Shown here: piece after piece, positions 1 to 6,618 of the stretch
Numbering within the stretch: the first letter of the stretch is position 1
Layout of the letters: each line of letters starts with the position of its first letter
NCBI GenBank assembly: GCA_013151315.1
Contig: JAADIN010000233.1
Location: 1 to 13,464 of the forward strand
Direction: 5' to 3'
Length of the DNA: 13,464 nt
DNA from: Planctomycetota bacterium
Lineage (GTDB): Bacteria > Planctomycetota > Planctomycetia > Pirellulales > Lacipirellulaceae
The notes under the pieces: model-generated
What the model saw: only the letters and a program-made list of their open reading frames with translations
The model's database searches: none
Told to the model about the DNA's origin: nothing
Position numbers and translations under genes: made by a program

Positions 1-40
1 AGTTCAAGTCGTGCGCGCTCATTATTTGTCGTAAGTCGTT

Positions 41-54
41 ATCAGCAAGCTGAT
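41..54. repeat. short perfect palindrome upstream of tupA
   Basis: ATCAGC-AA-GCTGAT is a perfect 6-bp inverted repeat with a 2-nt centre, about 90 nt before the tupA start. It could be a half-site pair for a regulator of the tungstate operon, but it does not resemble the ModE palindrome I know and may be chance. No convincing -35/-10 pair is visible around it. Confidence 0.3.
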
Positions 55-80
55 TCGATCTGTTTTCAAAATATTTAACC

Positions 81-98
81 GGACAGTTGTGTCCTTTT
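81..98 (+). terminator. weak hairpin plus T-run
   Basis: GGACA-GTTG-TGTCC forms a perfect 5-bp stem with a 4-nt loop, followed directly by TTTT. It could terminate a gene lying before the window or attenuate tupABC. The stem and T-run are short and the T-run belongs to the adjoining tandem repeat, so confidence is low. Confidence 0.3.
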
Positions 99-141
99 CA
101 TTCCTTTTCATTCCTTGGCGCTCTTGGCGTCCTTGGCGGTT
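92..141. repeat. two adjoining tandem repeats in the tupA leader
   Basis: Two perfect copies of the 10-mer TCCTTTTCAT (92-101, 102-111) are followed by three 9-nt units starting TTGGCG (115-123, 124-132, 133-141). The second block resembles the 'gcc aag gac gcc aag' type of low-complexity intergenic repeat I have seen in planctomycete and other environmental bacterial genomes (memory, not a search). It ends three bases before the preferred tupA ATG at 145, so it occupies the place where a ribosome binding site would be expected. Confidence 0.7.
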
Positions 142-144
142 TTT

Positions 145-969
145 ATGACTTTGCAATCGTCCTGCCTCCTCGTCCTCGCTCTCCTGGCTGGCTGTGGCGA
201 TCGTCTCGGAAAATCCAAAGTTCTCCGTCTCGCCACCACCACCAGCACGCGAGATTCTGGCCTGCTCGATCTGCTGATCCCGACTTTCGAGCAGCAACAA
301 GACGTGCGAGTCGACGTCATCGCCGCCGGCACGGGAAAGGCGCTCAAGCTGGGCGAGGCAGGCGATGTCGATGTCGTGCTCGTCCATGCCCGGCAAGCAG
401 AAGAGACCTTCATGGCGGCCGGTTTTGGTTGCCGTCGCGAAGAGGTGATGGTCAACCAATTTGAACTGTTAGGCCCAGCCGACGATCCAGCAAAGATTCG
501 CGGCATGCTGACCCCGGAAGCTCTCCAGCGCATCGCCCGAGGCGGTTTTCGGATGGTGTCGCGTGGCGACGACAGTGGAACCCACAAACGCGAGTTGGAG
601 CTTTGGGCTCAGGCGAGGCCTGATTGGGATCAGTACGTCGAAACAGGGCAGGGGATGGGGCCCTCGCTCATTATCGCCGACCAGATGTTCGCCTACGTTT
701 TGTCCGACCGAGGGACTTACTTGCGTTTTCGACCAAAGATTGATCTGGTACCCCTAACCGCTCAATCGCCCGACATGAAAAACCCTTACGGTATTATGGT
801 TGTTCACATTGAAGAGCAGCCGGCCGCACAAACTGAGTTGGCGCAAGCAATGGTCGATTATTTCATTTCGCCCCAAGTTCAAACCATGATTCAAAATTTT
901 CGGTTGGAGGGAGAGCCGCTCTTTTTTCCTTTGCAACCGACCCTCCTGCAACCGACTATCGAAGAGTAA
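145..969 (+). CDS. tupA: tungstate ABC transporter substrate-binding lipoprotein TupA
   Basis: Extracytoplasmic binding protein that captures tungstate (possibly molybdate) and delivers it to the TupB permease. The 274-residue product begins with a short hydrophobic signal and a lipobox, LLAG-C at residues 13-17, so it is probably an envelope-anchored lipoprotein. The family signature TTTST is at residues 31-35, followed by DSGLLD; AGTGKALKLG is at 61-70 and the oxyanion-loop segment RGDDSGTH at 140-147. These fit the TupA branch better than ModA. I chose the ATG at 145. An upstream TTG at 115 would only add residues encoded by the TTGGCG tandem repeat, and neither start has a Shine-Dalgarno. 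tupB follows after 9 nt. The anion specificity is inferred from the family. Confidence 0.9.
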   Translation: MTLQSSCLLVLALLAGCGDRLGKSKVLRLATTTSTRDSGLLDLLIPTFEQQQDVRVDVIAAGTGKALKLGEAGDVDVVLVHARQAEETFMAAGFGCRREEVMVNQFELLGPADDPAKIRGMLTPEALQRIARGGFRMVSRGDDSGTHKRELELWAQARPDWDQYVETGQGMGPSLIIADQMFAYVLSDRGTYLRFRPKIDLVPLTAQSPDMKNPYGIMVVHIEEQPAAQTELAQAMVDYFISPQVQTMIQNFRLEGEPLFFPLQPTLLQPTIEE

Positions 970-978
970 CAACCGCCG

Positions 979-1683
979 ATGCAACTGATTTGGGAAGGCC
1001 TTGCCGAAGCAATTGAACTGGTTTGCGCTGGCGATCCGTTGATTCTCGCTGCCGCTTGGCGGAGTATTTGGATTTCGGTGGTCGCAGTTTCGCTCTCCAC
1101 GCTGATTGGACTACCCCTGGGCGTCGCCCTGGCGCGAGCTCGCTTTTTCGGCAATTCGATGGTCGTCCTGACGTTTCGCGCGGGGATGGCCCTGCCGACG
1201 GTTTTTGTTGGGATGGTTTGTTACGCGGTCTTCTCCCGACGCGGCCCCTTGGGTCCTTTCGAGTTGCTCTATTCGCCTTGGGGCATCGTTGCCGGCGAAT
1301 TGCTGTTGGCGGTGCCGATCATTGTTGGCCTCAGCCATGGGGCCGTCAAATCGCTTGACCCTCGCGTTGGTGAAACGACATGGACCTTAGGAGCTGGTCC
1401 CCTACGGCGAGGACTTACTTTTATTTCTGAAGCGCGCACGAGCGTGATGCTTGCCGTGCTGACTGCCTTTGGACGTTGTGTCACCGAGCTAGGCATCGCG
1501 ATGATGGTCGGTGGCAATATCAAAGAGCGGACCCGCACGTTGGCAACGGCCACTGCGCTAGAAACGAGCAAAGGCGAATTCGGCCGTGGCATCGCGATGG
1601 GGACGATTCTCCTCGTCGTGGCCCTTGCCGCCACTTGCCTGATCGCCTGGCTCAGCCGCGAGGAGCGAGCCGCTAAAAGCTAA
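979..1683 (+). CDS. tupB: tungstate ABC transporter permease TupB
   Basis: Inner-membrane channel subunit of the tungstate importer, 234 residues, close to the usual TupB length. Hydrophobic stretches near residues 29-53, 63-85, 102-120, 155-177 and 205-226 suggest five membrane segments. The cytoplasmic coupling loop that contacts the ATPase lies around 130-150, a variant EAA loop reading GETTWTLGAGPLRRGL, followed by the conserved tail of the loop region through TELGIAMMVGGN (169-180). It starts 9 nt after tupA and ends 20 nt before tupC, so the three genes should be one transcript. No strong ribosome binding site precedes the ATG. The C-terminus and stop codon lie inside a 12-nt duplication (1670-1695). 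Confidence 0.9.
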   Translation: MQLIWEGLAEAIELVCAGDPLILAAAWRSIWISVVAVSLSTLIGLPLGVALARARFFGNSMVVLTFRAGMALPTVFVGMVCYAVFSRRGPLGPFELLYSPWGIVAGELLLAVPIIVGLSHGAVKSLDPRVGETTWTLGAGPLRRGLTFISEARTSVMLAVLTAFGRCVTELGIAMMVGGNIKERTRTLATATALETSKGEFGRGIAMGTILLVVALAATCLIAWLSREERAAKS

Positions 1684-1695
1684 CCGCTAAAAGCT
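1670..1695. repeat. 12-nt duplication across the tupB stop codon
   Basis: CCGCTAAAAGCT occurs at 1670-1681 and again at 1684-1695, a period of 14 nt. The TAA stop of tupB (1681-1683) is formed at the junction of the two copies, and the second copy fills most of the tupB-tupC gap. Confidence 0.8.
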
Positions 1696-1703
1696 CTCCC
1701 ACC

Positions 1704-2285
1704 ATGATCAAAATTTCTCAACTCGAAGTAACACGCGATGGCCGAGCGATTTGCGTCGTCGAAAAGCTGGTCGTGACGCCAGGGATGCGCCTTGTTGTCA
1801 CCGGCTCGAACGGTTCGGGAAAGACGACGCTGCTGCGCGTGCTTGCGGGATTAGAAAAAGACTATCGTGGCACATGTCGTGTGGATGTCGGGCACTGCGA
1901 GCGGACCTATCTTCACCAACAGCCTTTTCTGTTTCGCGGCACGGTGCTGGCCAATGTGTGCTATGGACTGCGGAACAGGGCAGGGGGAGGCGCAACGGGC
2001 AACCCCGAAGCGATGGCTTGGCTCAAGCGTCTTGGCATCGACCATTTGGCCGATCGAACGACCCAAAACCTTTCTGGCGGCGAGGCACGCCGCGTGGCCT
2101 TGGCGCGGGCCTTGGCATGTCGGCCGCGGCTACTGCTACTCGACCAGCCGCTGGACGACCTTGACCCGAGCGCTGCCAAAACGGTTTGCCAAGTGCTCGG
2201 CGAGTTACCGGAGACGACTCTCGTGGTCGCATCTCCCAACCCCCTCCCCGCAATACTCCCGATGAGCATTTACCAATTGGATTGA
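1704..2285 (+). CDS. tupC: tungstate ABC transporter ATP-binding protein TupC, variant active site
   Basis: Nucleotide-binding subunit expected to drive TupB. The product is short, 193 residues. Walker A GSNGSGKT is at residues 34-41, a Q-loop-like HQQ at 71-73, the ABC signature LSGGE at 123-127, and Walker B LLLLD at 143-147, followed by QPLDDLD (D-loop). Two catalytic positions differ from the norm. The residue after Walker B is Gln148 (codon CAG), where nearly all active ABC ATPases have Glu. In the expected H-loop, the segment VVASPNP (174-180) has Pro178 (codon CCC) where the switch His normally stands. The fold and position in the operon are clear; whether the ATPase is fully active is uncertain. 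The protein ends about 15 residues beyond the H-loop with no C-terminal regulatory domain. Confidence 0.87.
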   Translation: MIKISQLEVTRDGRAICVVEKLVVTPGMRLVVTGSNGSGKTTLLRVLAGLEKDYRGTCRVDVGHCERTYLHQQPFLFRGTVLANVCYGLRNRAGGGATGNPEAMAWLKRLGIDHLADRTTQNLSGGEARRVALARALACRPRLLLLDQPLDDLDPSAAKTVCQVLGELPETTLVVASPNPLPAILPMSIYQLD

Positions 2286-2317
2286 AGCGAGCCCCCCCCC
2301 TCATAAAAAGCGAGCCC
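2285..2317. repeat. direct repeat with C9 homopolymer
   Basis: AAGCGAGCCC occurs at 2285-2294 and 2308-2317, separated by a run of nine C (2292-2300) and CATAAAA. It fills the 36-nt gap between tupC and the next gene. The C-run is a place where replication slippage or a sequencing error is likely, but it is outside both reading frames. Confidence 0.6.
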
Positions 2318-2321
2318 ACAC

Positions 2322-3305
2322 ATGAAAGCTGTTTGGTATGAAAAGCAAGGCGCTGCATCCGATGTTTTGCAGTTTGGCGAAATCGACAACCCGCGACCAG
2401 GGCCTGGCGAAGTGCACGTGCGGGTCGCAGTCTCTGGCGTCAATCCAGTCGACGCCAAGCGGCGGCTCGGCGGACGCGGCGAAATGTCGGCACCGCGCAT
2501 CATTCCTCATCTCGACGGTTCAGGCGTCATCGACCTCGTCGGTGAAGGCGTAGCCAACACGCGTCTCGGCGAGCGCGTTTGGGTTTACGAAGCGCAAGGC
2601 GCACGCCCTTTCGGCACAGCCGCAGAAGGAGTCACCGTGCCCGCCCACTGCGCGGTACCACTCCCCGACAATACTTCCTTCGCCGAAGGTGCCTGCCTGG
2701 GCGTTCCTGCGCTAACCGCCTACGCTTCCGTCTTCGTGGAAGACAACATTCAAGGAAAAACGCTGCTAGTAACCGGCGGCGCAGGCGCCGTCGGTCGTTA
2801 CGCGGTTCAGTTCGCCAAGCTAAGCGGTGCCCAGGTAATTGCCACCGTAAGCAACGACGAAAAGGCCCAGTTGGCAACCTCTGCCGGTGCAGATCATGTC
2901 ATTAACTATCGAACCGAGGACGTCGCCACGTGCGTGCAAAAAATCACTGCTGGCCAGGGCGTCGACCAGATCGTCGAAGTCGAATTCGGCGGCAACCTCG
3001 ATACGAGTCTTCAAGTTCTCAAGCCCAGCGGAGTGATCGCGACCTACGCATCGCAGGCCGTGCCCGAACCAAAGGTTCCGTTCTACACGCTCCTCTACAA
3101 GAACGTGATCGTTCGGCACATCCTTGTATTGCTGATGCCTGAAGACGAAAAACAGCAGGCCATAGTCGCGATCTCGCGTTGGCTCGAGCAAGGTATGCTC
3201 ACGCATCACCTAGGACAGCGATTTTCGCTCGAGCAGACGGTCGCCGCGCATGAAGCGGTCGAAAACGGGGCCGTTGGCAAGGTGCTGATTGAGATCGGGG
3301 GCTAA
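2322..3305 (+). CDS. NADPH:quinone oxidoreductase-like MDR protein
   Basis: Medium-chain dehydrogenase/reductase of the zinc-free quinone reductase (zeta-crystallin/QOR) branch. Members transfer hydride from NADPH to quinones or other reactive carbonyls in the cytoplasm. The product is 327 residues, the usual length. The N-terminal GroES-like domain carries GVNPVDAKRR (39-48), the typical QOR motif, and HLDGSGVI (63-70). The Rossmann nucleotide-binding loop is TGGAGAVGRYAVQFAK (151-166), followed by AGADHVINY (188-196). The cysteine cluster of the structural zinc and the catalytic zinc ligands of alcohol dehydrogenases are absent, supporting the QOR assignment. It lies 36 nt after tupC but is probably unrelated in function. 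Substrate unknown. Confidence 0.85.
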   Translation: MKAVWYEKQGAASDVLQFGEIDNPRPGPGEVHVRVAVSGVNPVDAKRRLGGRGEMSAPRIIPHLDGSGVIDLVGEGVANTRLGERVWVYEAQGARPFGTAAEGVTVPAHCAVPLPDNTSFAEGACLGVPALTAYASVFVEDNIQGKTLLVTGGAGAVGRYAVQFAKLSGAQVIATVSNDEKAQLATSAGADHVINYRTEDVATCVQKITAGQGVDQIVEVEFGGNLDTSLQVLKPSGVIATYASQAVPEPKVPFYTLLYKNVIVRHILVLLMPEDEKQQAIVAISRWLEQGMLTHHLGQRFSLEQTVAAHEAVENGAVGKVLIEIGG

Positions 3306-3548
3306 GAGCCTATCCCAGAACCCTGCTGGAGGTATCCAGCGGCCAGGGAAATCAGCATAACCAAACGGTTTTGGGACGTGCAGTAAGACAGGGAAACGCC
3401 AGGAATTTGCGTGGTCATCAGAGATCCCCGCCTCCTCACCAAAATCGGTGGGTGAATTCTGGTTCGGATAAGGCTCAATAGGCAAGCTGTCAGGAGAACT
3501 GGTGCAAAAATCGCTCTTTCGCATTTCCCCGCTTTTCGCGCACAATAG
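3306..3548. repeat. intergenic stretch with a hairpin and possible dispersed repeat
   Basis: No gene is supported here. Directly after the MDR gene stop, CTGCTGG (3323-3329) pairs with CCAGCGG (3336-3342) around AGGTAT with one G-T wobble, and CCCTG (3321-3325) can alternatively pair with CAGGG (3344-3348). The block beginning GAGCCTATCCCAGAAC resembles, from memory, sequence repeated between genes in Pirellula-type genomes. It could end the upstream transcript, but no T-run follows. A weak -10-like CACAAT (3541-3546) with TTTCGC (3517-3522) at 18-nt spacing may serve the acyltransferase gene. Confidence 0.4.
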
Positions 3549-3562
3549 ATGTTCGCTTCCAC

Positions 3563-3570
3563 GGAAGGAG
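3563..3570 (+). promoter_or_regulatory. ribosome binding site deciding the acyltransferase start
   Basis: GGAAGGAG lies 11 nt before the ATG at 3582. An in-frame ATG at 3549 lies upstream of this site and has no ribosome binding site of its own, so 3582 is preferred. Confidence 0.65.
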
Positions 3571-3581
3571 AGCCCCTGCCA

Positions 3582-4526
3582 ATGCGTCTTAAGAAATTCG
3601 CCGATTTTTCTGTCTATGTCGTGGTGCGCCTCCTGATTTGCATCATCCAGGCCTTACCGCTAAGTGCCTGCGCGGTAATTTCTAAACACGTCGGCGGGCT
3701 CTGCTGGCATCGCCTCAAACTGCGTCGCGACGTGCTGGAAGAAAACCTGCGCTATGCGTTTCCTGCGAAGACGCAAGCGGAACGCGACCGCATCGCGCTA
3801 GCGATGTGGGAACATCTGCTGCTGATGGTCATGGAAATCGCGCATGCTCCGCGCAAGGTATCTCGAACGAATTGGCGAAGCCATTCTGCTGTCCCAGGCA
3901 TGAAAGAAGTTTTGCAACGGCTGATCGACGAGCGGCCGACGGTGATGATCTCGGGGCATCTGGGAAATTTTGAGATGGGGGGCTATCTCCTGTCGCTCCA
4001 TGGCTTTCCGACGCACACGATCGCTCGACCTCTAGACAATCCGTATCTCGACCGATTCATCACCCGCTTTCGAGAAGCCACAGGCCAATACATGCTGCCA
4101 AAGCAGGGCAGTGGTCGGCAGGTTGCCTTGCTGCTCGAACAGGGCGGGACACTCAACTTGTTGGGAGACCAACACGCAGGCCAAAACGGCTGCTGGGTCG
4201 ATTTTTTCGGCCGGCCCGCGTCGACTCACAAAGCGGTCGCCGTGCTTACGCTCAGCGGCAAGGCGCCGACCGCCGTGGTTGCCGCCCTGCGAGGCGATCG
4301 ACCGCTCTACATCGAAATGCACGTAGCCGACATGGTCGATCCGCAGGACAACGATTTCAGCCTGGGCACCATCCCGTTGCTCACCGAGTGGTACACTCGA
4401 AACCTGGAATATCTGATTCGCAAGGCTCCCGAACAATACTGGTGGGTTCATCGCCGTTGGAAAGGCCAACCGACCGATCGCCGCGAGCTACGACGGCAGA
4501 AGCGAAAACGGCAAGCGGCTGCTTAG
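3582..4526 (+). CDS. LpxL/HtrB-family lysophospholipid acyltransferase
   Basis: Membrane-associated acyltransferase of the lipid A biosynthesis family, adding a secondary acyl chain to lipid A precursors or a related lipid in the inner membrane. The product is 314 residues, close to the roughly 300 usual for LpxL/LpxM. An N-terminal hydrophobic segment spans about residues 10-32. The catalytic HX4E motif is seen as GHLGNFE (His126, Glu131). A second family block LLGDQHAGQNG (193-203), then VDFFGRPASTHKA (206-218), matches the conserved DQ and FFG-P segments. WWVHRRWK near the end is also typical. The C-terminus is very basic (RRELRRQKRKRQAAA). Its strand and intergenic gap set it apart from the MDR gene; its stop lies 9 nt from the stop of the converging gene. 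The exact acceptor is not evident. Confidence 0.85.
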   Translation: MRLKKFADFSVYVVVRLLICIIQALPLSACAVISKHVGGLCWHRLKLRRDVLEENLRYAFPAKTQAERDRIALAMWEHLLLMVMEIAHAPRKVSRTNWRSHSAVPGMKEVLQRLIDERPTVMISGHLGNFEMGGYLLSLHGFPTHTIARPLDNPYLDRFITRFREATGQYMLPKQGSGRQVALLLEQGGTLNLLGDQHAGQNGCWVDFFGRPASTHKAVAVLTLSGKAPTAVVAALRGDRPLYIEMHVADMVDPQDNDFSLGTIPLLTEWYTRNLEYLIRKAPEQYWWVHRRWKGQPTDRRELRRQKRKRQAAA

Positions 4527-4535
4527 CCGTCCTAT

Positions 4536-5327
4536 CTATCGCAACATCTGGAGGTGCTCGGCCATTGCCAGTTCGGGGCCAGCTAGGCGTTTTTTTAGTC
4601 GGGCGCTAAGGGTTTCCCCGGCGACCCCTTGTCGCAAATCGGCCAAGTAGTCGGTCAGTAAATTTGCCTTGTCGTCTCCCGATTCCAGCAAGTAGTGGAC
4701 CCAAGCCCAGGCTTCGGCGTAGTCCTGCTGGGTCATTTCTGCGGCGGAAGTGAGTTGCTCGAGTCGCAACAAGTCGGGCTTCCAGTTGGCGAGATTTGCC
4801 TGAGCGGCCAGCAATTCGACATGCGGCTGGTTGACTCCTCGCAATCCACGACCGACCTCGAAATACTCAGCTAGGCCTTCATCTAACCAAAGTGGCAGGT
4901 TGGGCACCGAGGCATGGAGATAGCCGTGGGCGACTTCATGTCGAAGATCTTCGGCCACATGGTCGCCCCAGTGGGCGTACACGGAGAGCTCGATGTCGGT
5001 TTCGACGAAAATTGCACGACGGGCTGGAAAACCAGGGAAACGTTGATTCAGAAAATCGTAGTACGAGGCGCCCTCGGCAAAAAGGTAGATGTGGATGGGC
5101 TCGTCGGTAGGCGGCAGCAAAAGTTTTTCGCTGAGCCGCTCACGCTGCAGTGCAAGCTCTTCGACCAAACGGTGTTGCTCGGGTAGCGGGAAATCGCTGT
5201 GCAGCACCAGTTGCTCACGCACGAAACGATGCTGAAATTGCGCCGATTGTTTTGTCAACTGCAATGATTGGCAGCCCGCGCAAGCGATGCTCAAAATCAG
5301 GCAGAGGGTTTTTTGTTGCTTTTGCAC
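4536..5327 (-). CDS. DUF1570-like lipoprotein with gluzincin HExxH motif
   Basis: Probable envelope lipoprotein of 263 residues with a putative zinc-peptidase site. The N-terminus has a hydrophobic signal and lipobox IACAG-C (Cys19). The central motif RHEVAHGYLH contains HExxH (His130, Glu131, His134), followed after about 16 residues by WLDEGLAEYFE (147-157), where Glu150 or Glu154 is placed to be the third zinc ligand. This spacing matches DUF1570/peptidase MA-like gluzincins, frequent in planctomycetes. Earlier residues IHIYLFAEGASYYDFL also fit that family. The start is GTG at 5327 with no visible ribosome binding site. It is the last gene of the minus-strand cluster, 108 nt after ispG, behind a palindromic repeat. 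Proteolytic activity and substrate are unproven. Confidence 0.75.
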   Translation of the reverse strand: MQKQQKTLCLILSIACAGCQSLQLTKQSAQFQHRFVREQLVLHSDFPLPEQHRLVEELALQRERLSEKLLLPPTDEPIHIYLFAEGASYYDFLNQRFPGFPARRAIFVETDIELSVYAHWGDHVAEDLRHEVAHGYLHASVPNLPLWLDEGLAEYFEVGRGLRGVNQPHVELLAAQANLANWKPDLLRLEQLTSAAEMTQQDYAEAWAWVHYLLESGDDKANLLTDYLADLRQGVAGETLSARLKKRLAGPELAMAEHLQMLR

Positions 5328-5387
5328 GGCGGTATTCTAGCGGCGACAGGAGTGGGGTCGAAGAGCAGTTGGTGAGCGTGGGGACTC

Positions 5388-5431
5388 CGGCGATCTGTCA
5401 GATCGCGGCTAACTTCTGTCAGATCGCGGCT
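5388..5431. repeat. direct repeat with embedded palindrome between ispG and the lipoprotein gene
   Basis: TCTGTCAGATCGCGGCT occurs perfectly at 5394-5410 and 5415-5431 (21-nt period). The first copy completes a palindrome GCGATCTG-T-CAGATCGC (5390-5406), 8 bp on each side; the second lacks the left arm. It lies just after the ispG stop, in the leader of the lipoprotein gene on the minus strand. It could be a REP-like unit or a processing/termination hairpin. Confidence 0.7.
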
Positions 5432-5435
5432 GTTC

Positions 5436-6572
5436 TCAGTCCCGCTCAGAGATAATCACGTCCAGCTCGCTCTTGAGCCGGGGTAGGATTTCGCCGTAAG
5501 AAAATTGCCCTAACGATTCGCTGCCCCGTTTGAGATTGACATGGTTCGCGCCGCACCAGAGGCCCAGGTCGGCGTCGTCGGTTTCGCCCGGGCCATTCAC
5601 GCGGCATCCCATCACGGCGATCGTGATCGCCTGCTCGGATGCGTAGCGAGTCATCTCTTTCACTTGCTCGGCCAAGTCGATAAAGGCTTCGTTTTCGACA
5701 CGCGAGCAGCTTGGACAACTGATAATGTTCAGCGTGTCGAGGCCGTAGTCGACAACCGAACGGACTCGCCCATTGGCAATGTCGTCGAGGATTTGTCGGC
5801 CTGCTTCGATTTCTTCCGGCTTGCGAACATTCGATACGGTAAGCGAAACGCGAATCGTGTCGCCGATGCCTCGGCTGATGAGTTGTTCGAGCGCGATGCG
5901 CGTTTTGATGACCCCGTCGGGCGGCATGCCGGCTTCGGTGACTCCCAGATGCAGGGGGACATCGGGACGCTGCTCGGCAAAGCGGCGATTGACCTCGATC
6001 ACTTTTTTCGGATCCGAGTCTTTGAGCGACACGCAATAGCGAGTGAAATCGAGTTCGTCGAGTGCTCGGCAGTGGTCCCACGCACTGTCGAGCATCGGAC
6101 CCATCGAGTCGTCGCCCGTGTATTGGGCCTGCTTGTCGGGATCGACGCTGCCGCAGTTGACGCCGACTCGTATTGCGCAGTCATGGTCGCTGGCGATTTG
6201 TGCTAAGTAGCGCACCTTTTCCTGCCACGGCTTTTCGCGTTCGTGGTGGTAAAGATGCCCCGGATTGTAACGGAGCTTGTCGACGTGGGGAGCGACGATT
6301 TCGGCGAGCCGATAATTTTCTTGCAGGTCGACGACAAGGTTGGCTTCGGTTTGCCTGCGAATCTCAGCCAGCGCCGCTGCGTCTTGACGACTATCGACCG
6401 CCACGCGCACAACGTCAGCTCCGGCAGCATGGAGTGCATTGATTTGCTCGGCGGTTGCGTCGATGTCTTGTGTTTTCGTCGCAGTCATGCTTTGCACGGC
6501 GATAGGCTGGGCGTTGCCAATCGTGATCGAGCCGATGCGCACTGCGCGTGTGGGATTGCGTGGAAGATTCAT
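5436..6572 (-). CDS. ispG: 4-hydroxy-3-methylbut-2-enyl diphosphate synthase IspG (GcpE)
   Basis: Penultimate enzyme of the MEP isoprenoid pathway. It is a cytoplasmic iron-sulfur enzyme that reduces 2-C-methyl-D-erythritol 2,4-cyclodiphosphate to HMBPP. The product is 378 residues, the compact bacterial form. The TIM-barrel part opens with the family block TRAVRIGSITIGNAQPIAVQ (8-27), with QSMTATKTQD (27-36) and RYNPGH (101-106). The 4Fe-4S ligands are visible as CPSC (Cys286, Cys289) and MGCRVNGPGE (Cys323), and the cluster-region glutamate as Glu330 in NGPGE. All key residues are present. The ATG at 6572 has no clear Shine-Dalgarno. It lies 46 nt after the CPBP protease gene on the same strand. 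Confidence 0.97.
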   Translation of the reverse strand: MNLPRNPTRAVRIGSITIGNAQPIAVQSMTATKTQDIDATAEQINALHAAGADVVRVAVDSRQDAAALAEIRRQTEANLVVDLQENYRLAEIVAPHVDKLRYNPGHLYHHEREKPWQEKVRYLAQIASDHDCAIRVGVNCGSVDPDKQAQYTGDDSMGPMLDSAWDHCRALDELDFTRYCVSLKDSDPKKVIEVNRRFAEQRPDVPLHLGVTEAGMPPDGVIKTRIALEQLISRGIGDTIRVSLTVSNVRKPEEIEAGRQILDDIANGRVRSVVDYGLDTLNIISCPSCSRVENEAFIDLAEQVKEMTRYASEQAITIAVMGCRVNGPGETDDADLGLWCGANHVNLKRGSESLGQFSYGEILPRLKSELDVIISERD

Positions 6573-6618
6573 GATGAAAATTTAAGTTTTGAGGTTGAGT
6601 TAGCTAGTCGCTTGCGGC

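Noticed and set aside
1..144. Tungstate/molybdenum-cofactor riboswitch before tupA
   Set aside because: Only two tiny hairpins and simple repeats are present; nothing of the size or conserved core of the Moco RNA motif is visible.
108..587. 159-codon open frame on the minus strand
   Set aside because: It lies opposite tupA, its C-terminus is the translated TTGGCG repeat, and it has no recognisable domain.
3210..3545. 111-codon minus-strand open frame covering the 3306-3548 gap
   Set aside because: It reads through the hairpin repeat and into the MDR gene. Peptides such as PGRWIPPAGFWDR look like translated repeat, not a conserved protein.
5541..6206. 221-codon plus-strand open frame
   Set aside because: It is fully antisense to ispG, whose protein is strongly conserved. 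It arises from high-GC codon bias.
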